A stretch of DNA of 64,000 nucleotides from Microbacterium phyllosphaerae (GCF_017876435.1 NZ_JAGIOA010000001.1:620001-684000); one strand, 5' to 3'; positions 1 through 9,576 are shown, numbered from the stretch's first letter. Program-made: numbers and translations. Notes: a model not told the origin generated them from the letters alone.

Positions 1-883
1 AGTCGCCGGGCACGAGGCAGGCCATGGCGCCGCAGGCGTTCGCGCGGTGCAGGGTCGCATCCACGTCGAGTCCCTCGAGGAACGCGCTGAGATACCCGCT
101 GACGAAGGCATCTCCCGCGCCGACCGTGTCGACCGGCTCGATCGGGAATCCACCTGCTTCGACGAGGGAGTCCGCCGTGATCACGGCGGCGCCCGCAGGG
201 CCGAGCTTCACGACGGTCGTCGCGCACCCGGCATCGCGCAGCCGCGCCGCGGCGACCGCGACGGAGGTCGCCGAGTACAGGATTGCGAACTCCTCTTCGC
301 CGCCGAACACGATGTCGGAGCGTTCGGCGAGCTCACGCAGCACCGGGCCGGCGGCCTCGGGCGATGCGAGTGCGGAGCGGTAGTTGATGTCGAAGGTCAC
401 GATCGCACCGGATGCTCGCGCGCGGTCGATCGCCGCGTGCACGGCATCCCGAGCGGTGTCGGAGAGCAGGGGAGTGATCCCGGTGATGTGCAGCAGCGAT
501 GCCCGTTCGATCCAGCCGTCGGGGAGATCCTCGGGGCGCAGGCGGGATCCCGCAGACCCGGCACGGTAGTAGTGCACGGCCGTGGAGGATGCCGACGGGC
601 GCTCCTTGACCATCAGGCCGGTGCGCGCCTCTGCGTCGATCACGGCATGCACCTGCACGCCGTCTGCGCGGATCTCACGGGCCACGCGCTCGCCGAGAGA
701 GTCGTCGCCGACGCGTCCGAGCCACGACACCGCCACACCGAGCCGCGCGAGACCGATCGCGACGTTGCTCTCGGCGCCGCCGATGCCGAATGCCATCGCG
801 TTCGCGTGCCGCAACGAGCCGATCTCGGTCGTACGCACGAGCGCCATGGTCTCGCCGAGTGTGACGACAGACGGCGAGGTCAC
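1..883 (-). CDS. kdgK: 2-dehydro-3-deoxygluconate kinase (PfkB family), 3' end cut by window
   Basis: PfkB/ribokinase-family sugar kinase, predicted to phosphorylate 2-keto-3-deoxygluconate (KDG) to KDPG in the cytoplasm. About 294 residues are visible and the gene continues past the left edge. Near the N-terminus is a GGAESNVAIGLARLG segment, the sugar-binding signature of the family. The ATP/catalytic signature DTVGAGDAF lies near the end, with the general-base Asp at about residue 258. The start is a GTG at 883 whose last bases overlap the TGA of the upstream aldolase gene (GTGA), so the two are translationally coupled. Specificity for KDG rather than fructose or ribose is inferred from the neighbouring KDPG aldolase and mannonate dehydratase. 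Confidence 0.85.
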   Translation of the reverse strand, partial: MTSPSVVTLGETMALVRTTEIGSLRHANAMAFGIGGAESNVAIGLARLGVAVSWLGRVGDDSLGERVAREIRADGVQVHAVIDAEARTGLMVKERPSASSTAVHYYRAGSAGSRLRPEDLPDGWIERASLLHITGITPLLSDTARDAVHAAIDRARASGAIVTFDINYRSALASPEAAGPVLRELAERSDIVFGGEEEFAILYSATSVAVAAARLRDAGCATTVVKLGPAGAAVITADSLVEAGGFPIEPVDTVGAGDAFVSGYLSAFLEGLDVDATLHRANACGAMACLVPGD

Positions 884-1533
884 GCGGACTCCCGCGCGCA
901 GACCTCGACGAACGACCGAGCCCGCTCGCGCAGGGCCTGCAGATCGCCGCCGGCGAAGGCGTCGCCGAGCAGCGGCCCGCCGACGCTCACGGCGACCGCC
1001 CCGGCACGCAGCCACGCTTCTGCCCCCGCCAGATCGACGCCACCTGAGGGCACCGCGACGATGTCGGGGAACGGGCCGCGCAGATCCTTGAGGTACGCGG
1101 GACCCACTTGTCCTGCCGGGAACACCTTCACCGCAGAGGCGCCCGCAGACCACGAGGCGAACAGCTCGGTCGGCGTCAGTCCGCCCGGGACGATCGGCAC
1201 ACCGGCGTCCGTCGCCTGCGTGACGAAGTCGGTCGACGTGATCGGGGTCACGATGTAGCCCGCACCCACCTCGATCGCCCGTGTCAGGTCTTCTGTGTTC
1301 GTGACGGTGCCGATGCCGAGGTCGATCGCCTCACCGAAGCGCGCGAGCAGGTTCGGGAAGTGCTCGAACGTGCCGGGGGTGGTCAGCGTCAGCTCGACGC
1401 TGCGGATGCCGGCATCCACCAGCATGTCGAGCACGGCGTCATAGTCCTCGGCCCGCTTCGCGCGGGCCACGACGATCAGACGCGAGTCGACCGTGCGCTG
1501 CGACAGCGGGACCCGGCTGACCTCACCAGTCAT
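880..1533 (-). CDS. eda: KDPG aldolase (2-dehydro-3-deoxy-phosphogluconate aldolase)
   Basis: Class I aldolase of the KDPG/KHG family, 217 aa, which cleaves KDPG into pyruvate and glyceraldehyde-3-phosphate. The Schiff-base lysine is K136 in AVKVFPAG and the catalytic glutamate is E47 in SVELTL. The phosphate-binding VPSGGV motif lies at about 161-166. The length fits the family (about 205-215 aa). The ATG lies inside the 3' end of the mannonate dehydratase gene (11-nt overlap), and the gene ends in a GTGA overlap with the kinase. The three genes therefore form one coupled unit that completes an Entner-Doudoroff-type lower pathway. Confidence 0.92.
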   Translation of the reverse strand: MTGEVSRVPLSQRTVDSRLIVVARAKRAEDYDAVLDMLVDAGIRSVELTLTTPGTFEHFPNLLARFGEAIDLGIGTVTNTEDLTRAIEVGAGYIVTPITSTDFVTQATDAGVPIVPGGLTPTELFASWSAGASAVKVFPAGQVGPAYLKDLRGPFPDIVAVPSGGVDLAGAEAWLRAGAVAVSVGGPLLGDAFAGGDLQALRERARSFVEVCARESA

Positions 1534-2749
1534 GGACGGTCCCGTCGAGCAGACGGTTCACCGGCAGGTAGGCCTTGGTGTATTCGTGGCCGGCCGCGGC
1601 ATCCTCATCGAGATCGACACCGAGCCCGGGCTTGTCGCCGGGGTGCAGGAAGCCCTTGTCGAACGTGAACGAGGTCTGGAACACCTCGAGCGTCTGCTCG
1701 TTGTGGGGCATGTACTCCTGGATGCCGAAGTTGTGGATCGCGAGGTCGAGGTGCAGCGCCGCGGCCATGCCGACGGGCGAGATGTCGGTCGGGCCGTGGA
1801 TGCCCGACTTGATGCCGTAGATCGCGGCGAAGTCGAGCAGCTTCTTCATGGCCGTGATGCCACCGGTGTGGGTGACCGCCGAGCGCACGTAGTCGATCAG
1901 ACGCTCGGTGATGAGGGTCTGGTAGTCGAAGACCGAGTTGAACACCTCGCCGATCGCGAGCGGCGTCGTCGAGTGCTGGCGCACCAGGCGCAGCGCGGTC
2001 TGGTCTTCACCCGGGGTGCAGTCCTCGAGCCAGAACAGGTCGTAGGGCTCGATGTCCTTCGCGAAGCGCGCGGCCTCGATCGGCGACATCCGGTGGTGCC
2101 CGTCGTGCAGGATGCGCAGGTCGGTGCCGAAGTCCTCCCGGATCTTCGAGAAGATCCCGGGCATGTGGTTGAGGTAGTTGCGGGTGTCCCACGTCTCCTC
2201 GCTCGGGCGGTCGCCCGAGCGCTTGGCGGGCTCGTAGTCGTAGCGCACGCCGGGGCCGGTCGATGAGACGCCGTAGATCTGGCCGAGGCCGGGCACGCCG
2301 GTCTGCACGCGCACGGCGGTGTAGCCGAGCTCCTCATAGCCGGTGATGGCGTTCTTGAGCGCCGCGTAGTCGGTGCCGGAGGCGTGGGCGTAGACGCGGA
2401 CGCCCTCGCGGCTGGCGCCGCCGAGCAGCTGGTACAGCGGCATCCCGGCCTTCTTGGCCTTGATGTCCCACAGCGCCATGTCGACCGCGGCGATCGCCGC
2501 CATCGTCACCGGGCCGCGACGCCAGTACGGGCCGCGGTAGAGGTACTGCCAGGTGTCTTCGATGCGGTCCTCGTCGCGGCCGACGAGCATCGAGGCGACG
2601 TGGTCGGAGAGGTACGAGGCGACCGCGAGCTCGCGTCCGTTGAGCGTGGCGTCGCCCAGGCCGACGATGCCGTCGGAGGTCGTGATCTTGAGCGTGACGA
2701 AGTTGCGTCCGGGGCTGGTGATGTTGACGTCGACGATCTCGATGGTCAT
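1523..2749 (-). CDS. manD: D-mannonate dehydratase, enolase superfamily (ManD/RspA type)
   Basis: Mg-dependent dehydratase of the enolase superfamily, 408 aa, predicted to turn D-mannonate into KDG. Residues match the high-activity ManD pattern: R147 and Y159 as the base pair, D216 and H218 in ILHDGHH, metal ligands E242 (WLED) and E268 (IGEVF), and H318 in GIHGP. An AGGAG ribosome site sits 6 nt before the ATG. It is unrelated in sequence to the classical UxuA dehydratase, so the locus uses the alternative enzyme for the same step. Some ManD-subgroup members also act on D-gluconate, but the adjacent fructuronate reductase argues for mannonate. Confidence 0.9.
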   Translation of the reverse strand: MTIEIVDVNITSPGRNFVTLKITTSDGIVGLGDATLNGRELAVASYLSDHVASMLVGRDEDRIEDTWQYLYRGPYWRRGPVTMAAIAAVDMALWDIKAKKAGMPLYQLLGGASREGVRVYAHASGTDYAALKNAITGYEELGYTAVRVQTGVPGLGQIYGVSSTGPGVRYDYEPAKRSGDRPSEETWDTRNYLNHMPGIFSKIREDFGTDLRILHDGHHRMSPIEAARFAKDIEPYDLFWLEDCTPGEDQTALRLVRQHSTTPLAIGEVFNSVFDYQTLITERLIDYVRSAVTHTGGITAMKKLLDFAAIYGIKSGIHGPTDISPVGMAAALHLDLAIHNFGIQEYMPHNEQTLEVFQTSFTFDKGFLHPGDKPGLGVDLDEDAAAGHEYTKAYLPVNRLLDGTVHDW

Positions 2750-2831
2750 GTCGTTCTCCTGAAGATGCGGGGCGAGGTGTGGGGTGCGGACGTTCGGGCG
2801 TCCGCACCCCGGGTCGTGATGTGAGGCGCGA

Positions 2832-4223
2832 TCAGATCGCGTCGCGGGGGTCCGTCAGGTCGCGGCCTGCGACCTCGGGCATCCAGATCGAGGCGATCAG
2901 CGCGCTCAGGGTGAAGATGAAGAGCATGATGATGATCGGGATGAACGATCCGGTGACGGCCGACACCCAGGCTGCCGCGATGACGGGGCCCGCACCGGTC
3001 GCGACGATGGCGGCGATCTCGCGTGCCATGGCCGTGAACGTGTAGCGGTTGCGGGCACCGAACAGCTCGGGCAGCGTGAGGTTCTCGAGCGACGCGAAGC
3101 TCATCACCGCGAGGTTGTGCAGCACGACGTAGCCGATGAAGACCTGCACCGTGACACCGCTGCTGATCATGAGCATCGTGGGGATGATGATGATGAGCGC
3201 GATGACCGCCCAGATCATGTACATGCGCTTGCGGCCGAACCGGTCTCCGAGCCAGCCCGACAGCGGCACGGTGATGAAGGCGACGAGCGACGAGACGATC
3301 ACGGCGTTGACGCCGATCGAGCGGTCGAGCAGCAGCACGACGGTGATGTAGCTGATCAGGTACGTCTGGATCATGCCCGAGTTGCCGGCCTGGCCGAAGC
3401 GCAGGAGGAGGGCGATCGAGAATGCCTTCCAAGGCTTGCGCTCCATCGCCTCGAGCGTGCGCACGTCGCCGGTCTCGGTGGCGAGCTGGATCGTCTCTTC
3501 ACGAGAGAGCGCCTTGCCGTCGACGACGTCGTCGCGCTCCTCGAAGACCGGGGTCTCCTTGAGGTTGAAGCGCACCCAGATCGCGAAGAGCATGATGATC
3601 GCGCTGCCGATGAACGGGATGCGCCATGCCCAGTCGATGACTTCCTGCTCGCTGTAGGCGACGAGGAGGATGGCCCAGATGCCGGACGCGAGGAGGGTTC
3701 CACAGTTGGTGCCGAGCGCGACGAGCGAGGCGATGATGCCACGGCGCTTGGCCGGTGCGTATTCGGCCAGCATGACGCCGGCGCCCGAGATCTCGGCTCC
3801 CGCACCGAAGCCCTGCGCGATGCGCAGCAGCACGAGGAGGATCGGCGCGAGAACGCCCACCTGGTTGTACGTCGGCAGGAAGCCGATGAGGGTGGTCGCG
3901 AGACCCATCAGGAGGATCGTGTAGAACAGCACCTTCGTGCGGCCGGTCTTGTCACCGAGGCGCGCGAAGAAGAACGCGCCGACCGGGCGGGCGACGTAGC
4001 CGACGCCGTACGTGGCCATCGCGGCGACCACGGCGACCGCCGGGTTCTCGGACGAGAAGAACAGGTCGGCGAAGACGAGAGCGGCAGCCAGCGAGTAGAG
4101 CTGGTAGTCCATGAACTCGAGGGCCGTGCCGAGCCATCCCGAGATGGCGGCGCGAACGAGGTCTTTGACAGACCTCTTCGCGGTGGGGTCGGCGGCCGTG
4201 GCCGTCGTCTGCGGTTCTGACAT
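2832..4223 (-). CDS. MFS sugar-acid:proton symporter (metabolite:H+ symporter subfamily)
   Basis: Inner-membrane transporter of 463 aa with about 12 hydrophobic segments. The loop motif [14 protein letters not shown] after TM2 and its repeat [11 protein letters not shown] in the second half are the paired MFS signatures. The long central loop (about residues 225-265) and the shikimate/proline-porter-like layout suggest the metabolite:H+ symporter group. The ATG at 4223 is preceded by AAGGAG. A longer open frame upstream overlaps the dehydrogenase gene and is not needed. In this operon it most likely imports the hexuronate or aldonate (glucuronate, L-gulonate or similar). The substrate is inferred from context only. 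Confidence 0.85.
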   Translation of the reverse strand: MSEPQTTATAADPTAKRSVKDLVRAAISGWLGTALEFMDYQLYSLAAALVFADLFFSSENPAVAVVAAMATYGVGYVARPVGAFFFARLGDKTGRTKVLFYTILLMGLATTLIGFLPTYNQVGVLAPILLVLLRIAQGFGAGAEISGAGVMLAEYAPAKRRGIIASLVALGTNCGTLLASGIWAILLVAYSEQEVIDWAWRIPFIGSAIIMLFAIWVRFNLKETPVFEERDDVVDGKALSREETIQLATETGDVRTLEAMERKPWKAFSIALLLRFGQAGNSGMIQTYLISYITVVLLLDRSIGVNAVIVSSLVAFITVPLSGWLGDRFGRKRMYMIWAVIALIIIIPTMLMISSGVTVQVFIGYVVLHNLAVMSFASLENLTLPELFGARNRYTFTAMAREIAAIVATGAGPVIAAAWVSAVTGSFIPIIIMLFIFTLSALIASIWMPEVAGRDLTDPRDAI

Positions 4224-4285
4224 GGGAGGTACTCCTTCGGACCAGGAACAGGGTGGGTGCGCGGGGTGGCGCGGAGGGGGTGTGG

Positions 4286-5290
4286 CTAGAGGGACAGCAG
4301 GACCTTCGCCGAGGCCGACGAGTCGCGAGCGAGCTCGAAGGCCTGGACGGCGTCGGATGCCGGGAGGACGTGCGAGATGACGGAGTCGAGGGCGTCGGAC
4401 TCGGCCAGCAGGGTGACCGCGTCGTCGATCTCGGTGGAGAAGCGGAACGCGCCGCGGATCGTGAGCTCCTTGGCGAGCATCGGGGCGAGGTTCACTCCGA
4501 TGTCGGCGTTGGGGAGCATCCCGACCTGCACGATGGTGCCGGCGCGACGGCCGGCGCGGACCGCCTGCGTGAGCGCGACTCCGACGCCGGAGCACTCGAA
4601 GACGGCGTCGTAGGACTCGTTCTCGATCGTGTCGCGGCCGACGAGCGAGACCTCGGTCGCCCCGAGTGCCTTCGCACGATCGAGGGGCTCTTCGCGCACA
4701 TCGCTGGCGCCCACGACCGATGCTCCGGCCTTGACCGCGGCGGCCACGACCAGCAGACCGATGGGGCCGGCACCGATCACGAGCACGCGCTTGCCGGTGA
4801 TGTCACCGGCGAGATTCACGGCGTGGATCGCGACGGCCAGCGGCTCGGCGAGTGCCGCACGCTCGAGCGGCAGGGATGCCGGCAGCACGCGGACCATGTG
4901 GTCTTCGACGATCAGCAGCTCGGATGCTCCGCCCTGGCGGTGCGGGTTCGCCGCGGCACTGCCGAAGTAGTCGCCGCCGGGGCGCAGGTGCGGGCGGTCC
5001 TCGAGGCCGGGCACCTCGGGGCCGTAGCGCGCCGGGTGCACGGTCACCGGGGTGCCGGGAGCCAGGCGACCTGACGGGTCGAGGTCGACGACGCCCGAGA
5101 GCTCGTGACCGGGGGTCAGGGGCTCACGGATCGTGTACTCGCCGTTGGCGCCGTGGAAGTAGTAGTGCAGGTCGGATCCGCAGATGCCGACGTAGTTGAC
5201 GCGGAGGCGCACCTCGCCGTCGCCGGGGGTCGGGACCTCGCGGTCCTCCCAGCGGATGTCTTCCTTGCCGTGGATGGCGAGAGCCTTCAT
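4286..5290 (-). CDS. Zinc-type medium-chain dehydrogenase (L-gulonate/L-idonate 5-dehydrogenase-like)
   Basis: Medium-chain NAD(P)-dependent dehydrogenase, 334 aa. Catalytic zinc ligands are visible as C37 (GICGSD), H62-E63 (GHE) and E149 (AEPLAVAIHA). The Rossmann glycine motif VIGAGPIG starts near residue 168. It resembles L-idonate 5-dehydrogenase and RspB-like L-gulonate dehydrogenases, which oxidise an aldonate at C5. L-gulonate oxidation would yield D-fructuronate, the substrate of the next enzyme encoded here. An odd feature is that the lobe that usually holds four structural-zinc cysteines (about residues 86-106) contains none. Its ATG overlaps the preceding gene's TGA (ATGA) and follows AAGGAG. 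Confidence 0.8.
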   Translation of the reverse strand: MKALAIHGKEDIRWEDREVPTPGDGEVRLRVNYVGICGSDLHYYFHGANGEYTIREPLTPGHELSGVVDLDPSGRLAPGTPVTVHPARYGPEVPGLEDRPHLRPGGDYFGSAAANPHRQGGASELLIVEDHMVRVLPASLPLERAALAEPLAVAIHAVNLAGDITGKRVLVIGAGPIGLLVVAAAVKAGASVVGASDVREEPLDRAKALGATEVSLVGRDTIENESYDAVFECSGVGVALTQAVRAGRRAGTIVQVGMLPNADIGVNLAPMLAKELTIRGAFRFSTEIDDAVTLLAESDALDSVISHVLPASDAVQAFELARDSSASAKVLLSL

Positions 5291-6801
5291 GGCTGCATCT
5301 CCTTCGTGGGTGTCTGAGATGCCGAGACGGCATCGGTGATCGCGGCATCGACGCCGCGTCGCTGGATGATGTCGACGAGTTCGCCGACGCGGGCGATGAA
5401 CGCATCCTCCGCCCCGAGCTCCACGCCGAACAGGTGCAGCTCGGCGATCACGCGCGTCGCGAGCCCGCGACCGTCTCGGGCGGTGGCGGCGAGTTCGGCC
5501 AGGCGCTCGCGGGAGGCGTCGGTCATCGCGGCGGCGTGCAGGCCGGGATCGAACCCGGGAAGCGGTGCGATGCACGACAGGTAGCCGGCGACCGTCAGTG
5601 CGATCAGGTGCGGCATGTCGCCCCGACCGAGGGCGAGGAGCGCGGGCTCGGGGATGCGCTGGCGCAGCTTGACCGAGCCGTCGGTGCCGACCTGGCTGGT
5701 GCGGTGGCCGAGGGCGGTGTTCTCCCAGCGCTCGAAGAGCTCGCTCTCGTAGGCGCGGATGTCGACGCCGGTCGGCACCTCGATCGACGGCTCGTACTCG
5801 TCGTTCAGCACGGCGCGGGCCGCCCTCGCGATGCCGTCGATGCGAATGGCCTCGGGGATCGTGCCGACGCCGGTGAGGGCGCCGAGGTAGGCGATGAGGG
5901 AGTGTGTGCCGTTGAGCAGGCGAACCTTCATCTGCTCGTAAAGCGCGACCTCGCTGGTGAAGACGGCGCCGCCGGCCTCCCATGCCGGACGACCGGCCGC
6001 GAAGGCATCCTCGATGGCCCACATGGTGAACGGCTCGGCGGGCACGGGGATGTCATCCCGAGCGCCGAGCAGCGCGCTGACCCGGGTTCGAAGTTCCGGA
6101 GTGGTCGACGGAACGATGCGGTCGACCATGCTCGACGGGAACGTCACGCCGCGGTCGAGGAAGGCGAGTGCGTCCGCGCCCTCGGAACCCGAGAGCTCCT
6201 GCAGGAACTCGCGTACGAGCTTCGCGGTGTGCTTGCCGTTGGCCGAGAGGTTGTCGCAGCTGAGTATCGAGATCGGTGCTCCACCGGCTGCGGCGCGCGC
6301 CTGGAGTCCGCGGGCGAGCTGGCCGATGGTCGAGCGCGGGGCGCCGCCACGGAGATCGGCGCGCACGGCGTCGTCGTCGAGATCGAGGTGCTGGGTGGCC
6401 GGCGAGTAGCTGTAGCCGTTCTCGGTGACGGTGAGAGTGACGATGCGGATGCCGGGGTCGGCGATCTGGGCGACGACTCGTTCGGGCTGCTCGGCGCCGA
6501 CGAAGGCGTCGGTGTGCACACCGGGGATCGAGAGCGTGGTGCTGTCGGGCGCGATGGTCGCGACCGAGTAGAGGAAGTCCTGCGTGTGCATGGCGTCGAC
6601 GATCGAACGAGAGCGGGATGCGACGCCGACGATGCCCCAGTCGCCACCGGCGGGCTGCAGGGCGGCCGCGGTGTAGACGGCCTGGTGCGCACGGTGGAAG
6701 CTGCCGAGTCCGAGGTGCAGGATGCCTGCTGCGGAGGGGGTGGCTTCGGGGGTGGCGCTCGCGGGGGTGGTGCGGCGCAGGACCGGTGTCTCGATGCTCA
6801 C
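5287..6801 (-). CDS. uxuB: Mannitol dehydrogenase-family D-fructuronate/D-mannonate oxidoreductase
   Basis: Long-chain polyol dehydrogenase family, 504 aa, predicted to interconvert D-fructuronate and D-mannonate with NAD(H). The N-terminal Rossmann motif GLGSFHRAHQ begins near residue 31. The family's catalytic pattern K-x4-N-x2-H is present as K292, N297 and H300 in KVRLLNGTH. The start is a GTG at 6801 with GAAGGAG 8 nt upstream; an in-frame ATG at 6864 lies in promoter DNA and lacks a ribosome site. This is the first gene of the minus-strand operon, divergent from the LacI regulator. Mannitol or arabinitol as substrate cannot be excluded from sequence, but mannonate dehydratase in the same operon makes mannonate most likely. 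Confidence 0.88.
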   Translation of the reverse strand: MSIETPVLRRTTPASATPEATPSAAGILHLGLGSFHRAHQAVYTAAALQPAGGDWGIVGVASRSRSIVDAMHTQDFLYSVATIAPDSTTLSIPGVHTDAFVGAEQPERVVAQIADPGIRIVTLTVTENGYSYSPATQHLDLDDDAVRADLRGGAPRSTIGQLARGLQARAAAGGAPISILSCDNLSANGKHTAKLVREFLQELSGSEGADALAFLDRGVTFPSSMVDRIVPSTTPELRTRVSALLGARDDIPVPAEPFTMWAIEDAFAAGRPAWEAGGAVFTSEVALYEQMKVRLLNGTHSLIAYLGALTGVGTIPEAIRIDGIARAARAVLNDEYEPSIEVPTGVDIRAYESELFERWENTALGHRTSQVGTDGSVKLRQRIPEPALLALGRGDMPHLIALTVAGYLSCIAPLPGFDPGLHAAAMTDASRERLAELAATARDGRGLATRVIAELHLFGVELGAEDAFIARVGELVDIIQRRGVDAAITDAVSASQTPTKEMQP

Positions 6802-6870
6802 GCGTCGGCTCCTTCGCTCTGGGCCGCGCACCCTGATGGGTGATCGGCGATGATCGTCCTGCAAACAGTG

Positions 6871-6900
6871 TGAATGAGTTGTACAAACTTGTCAAGCCAT
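6871..6900. promoter_or_regulatory. Candidate operator/promoter for the uronate operon
   Basis: The 150-bp divergent interval contains an AT-rich patch with the perfect palindrome TTGTACAA (6879-6886), embedded in a longer near-palindrome AGTTGTACAAACT and followed by a second half-site TTGTCAA. On the plus strand a TAGGAT -10 box for the LacI-family gene lies near 6925. The position between the regulator and the operon suggests the regulator's own binding site; this is inference. Confidence 0.45.
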
Positions 6901-6951
6901 CTTTCATCTCGTCGCGGGACCGTAGGATGACGGAGAGGGTGGGAGCAGAAG

Positions 6952-7914
6952 ATGGCGGCGACACTGACGGATGTGGCACGGCACGCGGGCGTGTCGATCG
7001 CCACCGCATCGCGCGCCTTCGGAGAGCCGGATCGGCTCGCTCCCGGCACACTCGGCCGTGTCCTCGAAGCGGCGACCGAGTTGGGCTACGCCGCCCCGCA
7101 GTCCGTCACCGCGACCCGCACGTTCGGCGTCGTCGTCCCCGATGTGTCGAACCCCGTCTATGCCACGCTGCTGAAGGCGATCCAGGGCCAGGCATGGCAT
7201 GGGCACCACCGCATCGTGCTGTTCGACGCCGACGAGGACCTGCGCCGCGAGCGCGAGCAGATCGAGCAGGCCCGCAAGCTCGACGGCATGCTGCTGTGCT
7301 CTCCGCGACTGCCCGATGACGAGGTGCTCGCCCTCGTGGGCGACACCCCCTACGTCGTGGTCAACCGCCAGATCGACGGCGCGCCCTGCGTGCTCATGGA
7401 CACCGAGCACGGGCCGGGCCAGGCGATCGAGCACCTCGCCGCGCTTGGTCACACCCACATCGCCTACGCCTCAGGACCCCGCGGTTCCTGGGCCGACATC
7501 CGCCGAGCCGACACCGTCGCACGGGCGTGCGAGAACCACGGCATCCGCCTCACCCGCCTCAGCCACCACGCCGCATCCATCCAGGGCGGTCGCGCGGCCG
7601 CCGCGCTCGCCGCGGCGAGTGGGGCGACCGCCGTCGTGGCGTACAACGACCTCGTGGCGCTGGGTCTCGAGGCCGGAATGCTCGAGCTCGGCAGGCGATG
7701 CCCCGCCGACATCAGCATCGTCGGCATCGACGACATCGACCTGGCGGGCGCGGTCACGCCGGCGCTCACGACGGTGCGGATGCCGATCGAGCGCAGTGGA
7801 GCCCTCGCCGTCGACCTGCTGCTGCAGGCGATGAACGGCACCGCGATCGACGACGTCGTGACCCTCGGCTCACAGCTGATCGTGCGTGCGTCGACCGCCG
7901 CTCCCGCCGTCTGA
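6952..7914 (+). CDS. LacI-family transcriptional regulator of the sugar-acid operon
   Basis: LacI/GalR repressor, 320 aa. The N-terminal helix-turn-helix reads LTDVARHAGVSIATASRAF (about residues 5-23), followed by the hinge helix. The remainder is the periplasmic-binding-protein-like effector domain, with VVVPDVSNPVYATLL near 62 and the late motif ISIVGIDDIDLA. Divergent orientation from the uxuB-like operon and an intervening palindrome indicate local control. The effector is presumably a uronate or KDG-type intermediate, which the sequence does not show. A GGGAG ribosome site precedes the ATG. Confidence 0.9.
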   Translation: MAATLTDVARHAGVSIATASRAFGEPDRLAPGTLGRVLEAATELGYAAPQSVTATRTFGVVVPDVSNPVYATLLKAIQGQAWHGHHRIVLFDADEDLRREREQIEQARKLDGMLLCSPRLPDDEVLALVGDTPYVVVNRQIDGAPCVLMDTEHGPGQAIEHLAALGHTHIAYASGPRGSWADIRRADTVARACENHGIRLTRLSHHAASIQGGRAAAALAAASGATAVVAYNDLVALGLEAGMLELGRRCPADISIVGIDDIDLAGAVTPALTTVRMPIERSGALAVDLLLQAMNGTAIDDVVTLGSQLIVRASTAAPAV

Positions 7915-8111
7915 ACCGACGGGTTCCGACCTCGGAGAAACGAGGGCTGGATCGTATATTTGCTTTTGTTCAGGATCCTTCCTATCTTGGCGTCATTGAT
8001 GGCTATGACCCAGGGGGGGTACGTTTTGCTCGACTTTGACGGTGCTGCGACGTCGATGCCGGAGGCTGGCTTCTCGCACCTGGGCGCCAGCGTCCGTCCT
8101 CGCTCTCGCCG

Positions 8112-9485
8112 ATGAGTGAGGTGCGCGCGTGTGCCCGTGCCCGGGCTCTGTTGGAAGGCCCGCCCTGGAGGGCGATCCTTCGCTTCATCGTCCCGATCTG
8201 GATCGGCAACGTGATCCAACAATCGCACTACACGGTGGATGCGTTGATACTCGGCAGGTTCGTCGGCGAGCACGGACTTGCTGCGGTGGGGTCGTCATTC
8301 GGTCTCGTCTCGCTGCTCTTCGGCACAGTCTTCGCATTCACGGCCGGCCTCACGATTCAAATCGCGCAAGCGCACGGCGCAGGCGATGCAATCGCAGTAG
8401 GTCGTCGGTTCTGGACGGGGTCTGTCATCGCTGTCGGGGGTGCCGTGCTCATCGGGGCGCTCCTCGCGGCGACAGCACCGATCGTGATGACTCTCATCGG
8501 AGTTCCGATGGACATTCGCTCGGATGCAACGACCTTCTACCTCATCTTCTGTGTCGGTTTGCCACTCACCGCGTTCGGGAACTTCTGCACCCACACCATC
8601 CGCGGGTTGGGTGACAGTACGTCTCCGACGGTGGTCATGCTCATCAGCGGCGTGGTGAATGCACTTCTCGCATTGTGGCTTGTCGGAGGTGCGCACCTGG
8701 GGGTGCTGGGTGCCGGGCTCGCGACACAGGGGGCGGGTCTGTGCACAGCGCTGGTGAGCTTCCTGATTCTCCTGCGATCCCATCCCCACTTGCGTGTGCG
8801 GACGTCGCTTGCTCCGGTAGCCGGTGGGACACAGGGTCGCCAGGGTGCGGCGATGGCGTTCCAGTCCGCGGGCATCGGGGCGGGAAACGTCTTACTGCAG
8901 GCAGCCGCGAACTCTCTCGGCGCAGCCGCGATCGCTGGCGTGTCGATCGGGATGCGAGTAGAGGGATTCGCTCTCGCGCCACTCGCAGCGTTCGGAATCT
9001 GCATGGTGGTCTACTGTGCTCAGAACGCGGGAGCTGAGGACATGGGGCGAGTCCGTCGGGGCGTCAGGCAGGCGAGCGTGATGTGTATTGCTCTCGCGGC
9101 GATCGAGAGCATCGTCGTCATCCTGCTGGCCGATCGGATCGCACAGGCGTTCCTGTCGAGCGGTGACCCGGCGGTGACCGCGACCGCGACGACGTACCTG
9201 CAGTTGTCTGCGGTTCTCTATCCGGTGGTAGCGTCCGTGTTTCTTCTCCGCGCATCGCTCCAGGGTGTGTCGATCACCCGTCCCGCGGTCTTGTCCGGCC
9301 TTGGCGAGCTTGTTGCGAAGTCCTTGTGCGCGGGACTCACCGTCCTGGGAGGAGGGATACTGGCCATTGCGCTCAGCGGGCCCGCGTCCTGGCTGGTGGC
9401 ATTGATTCCTCTTGCCATCTCATGGTGTGGGTGGCGTCGGGCGTCGCTACGCGGCGCACCCTCGGGCGGCCATCCGCGCGGATGA
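8112..9485 (+). CDS. MATE-family efflux transporter
   Basis: Multidrug and toxic compound extrusion protein, 457 aa, with about 12 transmembrane segments in two six-helix halves. The first half holds the IPIWIGNVIQQ-type TM1 and DALILGRFVG segment; the second half starts near residue 250 (AMAFQSAGIGAGN). Such proteins export organic cations or secondary metabolites using Na+ or H+ gradients at the inner membrane. No good ribosome site precedes the ATG. Codon use is visibly less GC3-biased than in neighbouring genes and the 200-bp upstream region is AT-richer, both suggesting recent transfer. The last 7-8 codons overlap a decayed ABC-ATPase fragment, so the natural C-terminus may have been replaced. 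Confidence 0.85.
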   Translation: MSEVRACARARALLEGPPWRAILRFIVPIWIGNVIQQSHYTVDALILGRFVGEHGLAAVGSSFGLVSLLFGTVFAFTAGLTIQIAQAHGAGDAIAVGRRFWTGSVIAVGGAVLIGALLAATAPIVMTLIGVPMDIRSDATTFYLIFCVGLPLTAFGNFCTHTIRGLGDSTSPTVVMLISGVVNALLALWLVGGAHLGVLGAGLATQGAGLCTALVSFLILLRSHPHLRVRTSLAPVAGGTQGRQGAAMAFQSAGIGAGNVLLQAAANSLGAAAIAGVSIGMRVEGFALAPLAAFGICMVVYCAQNAGAEDMGRVRRGVRQASVMCIALAAIESIVVILLADRIAQAFLSSGDPAVTATATTYLQLSAVLYPVVASVFLLRASLQGVSITRPAVLSGLGELVAKSLCAGLTVLGGGILAIALSGPASWLVALIPLAISWCGWRRASLRGAPSGGHPRG

Positions 9486-9576
9486 ACTGCTGCGCGCAGT
9501 CGGCCTTGCCAAGCACTGACACAAGAGGCCGCACCGTCTCTCCGGTGGACCTCGTCAAGATGGCCGCGCGCGCAAG
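9463..9576 (+). pseudogene. Remnant of an ABC-transporter ATP-binding gene
   Basis: Read in the frame starting at 9463, this stretch encodes RAAIRADELLRAVGLAKH, then a TGA at 9517-9519, then HKRPHRLSGGPRQDGRA. It aligns almost position for position with residues 121-152 of the intact ATPase at 13241-13939, including the HKRPH-LSGG signature region. The in-frame stop, the LSGGQ-to-LSGGP change and loss of both flanks show that it is dead. It starts inside the 3' end of the MATE gene in another frame, so the MATE gene probably inserted into or recombined with an ABC operon here. Confidence 0.75.

Noticed and set aside
2832..4595. Longer frame extending the MFS gene into the dehydrogenase gene
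   Set aside because: The extra 124 codons are antisense-like, Arg-rich and overlap an intact gene; ATG 4223 with AAGGAG is the natural start.
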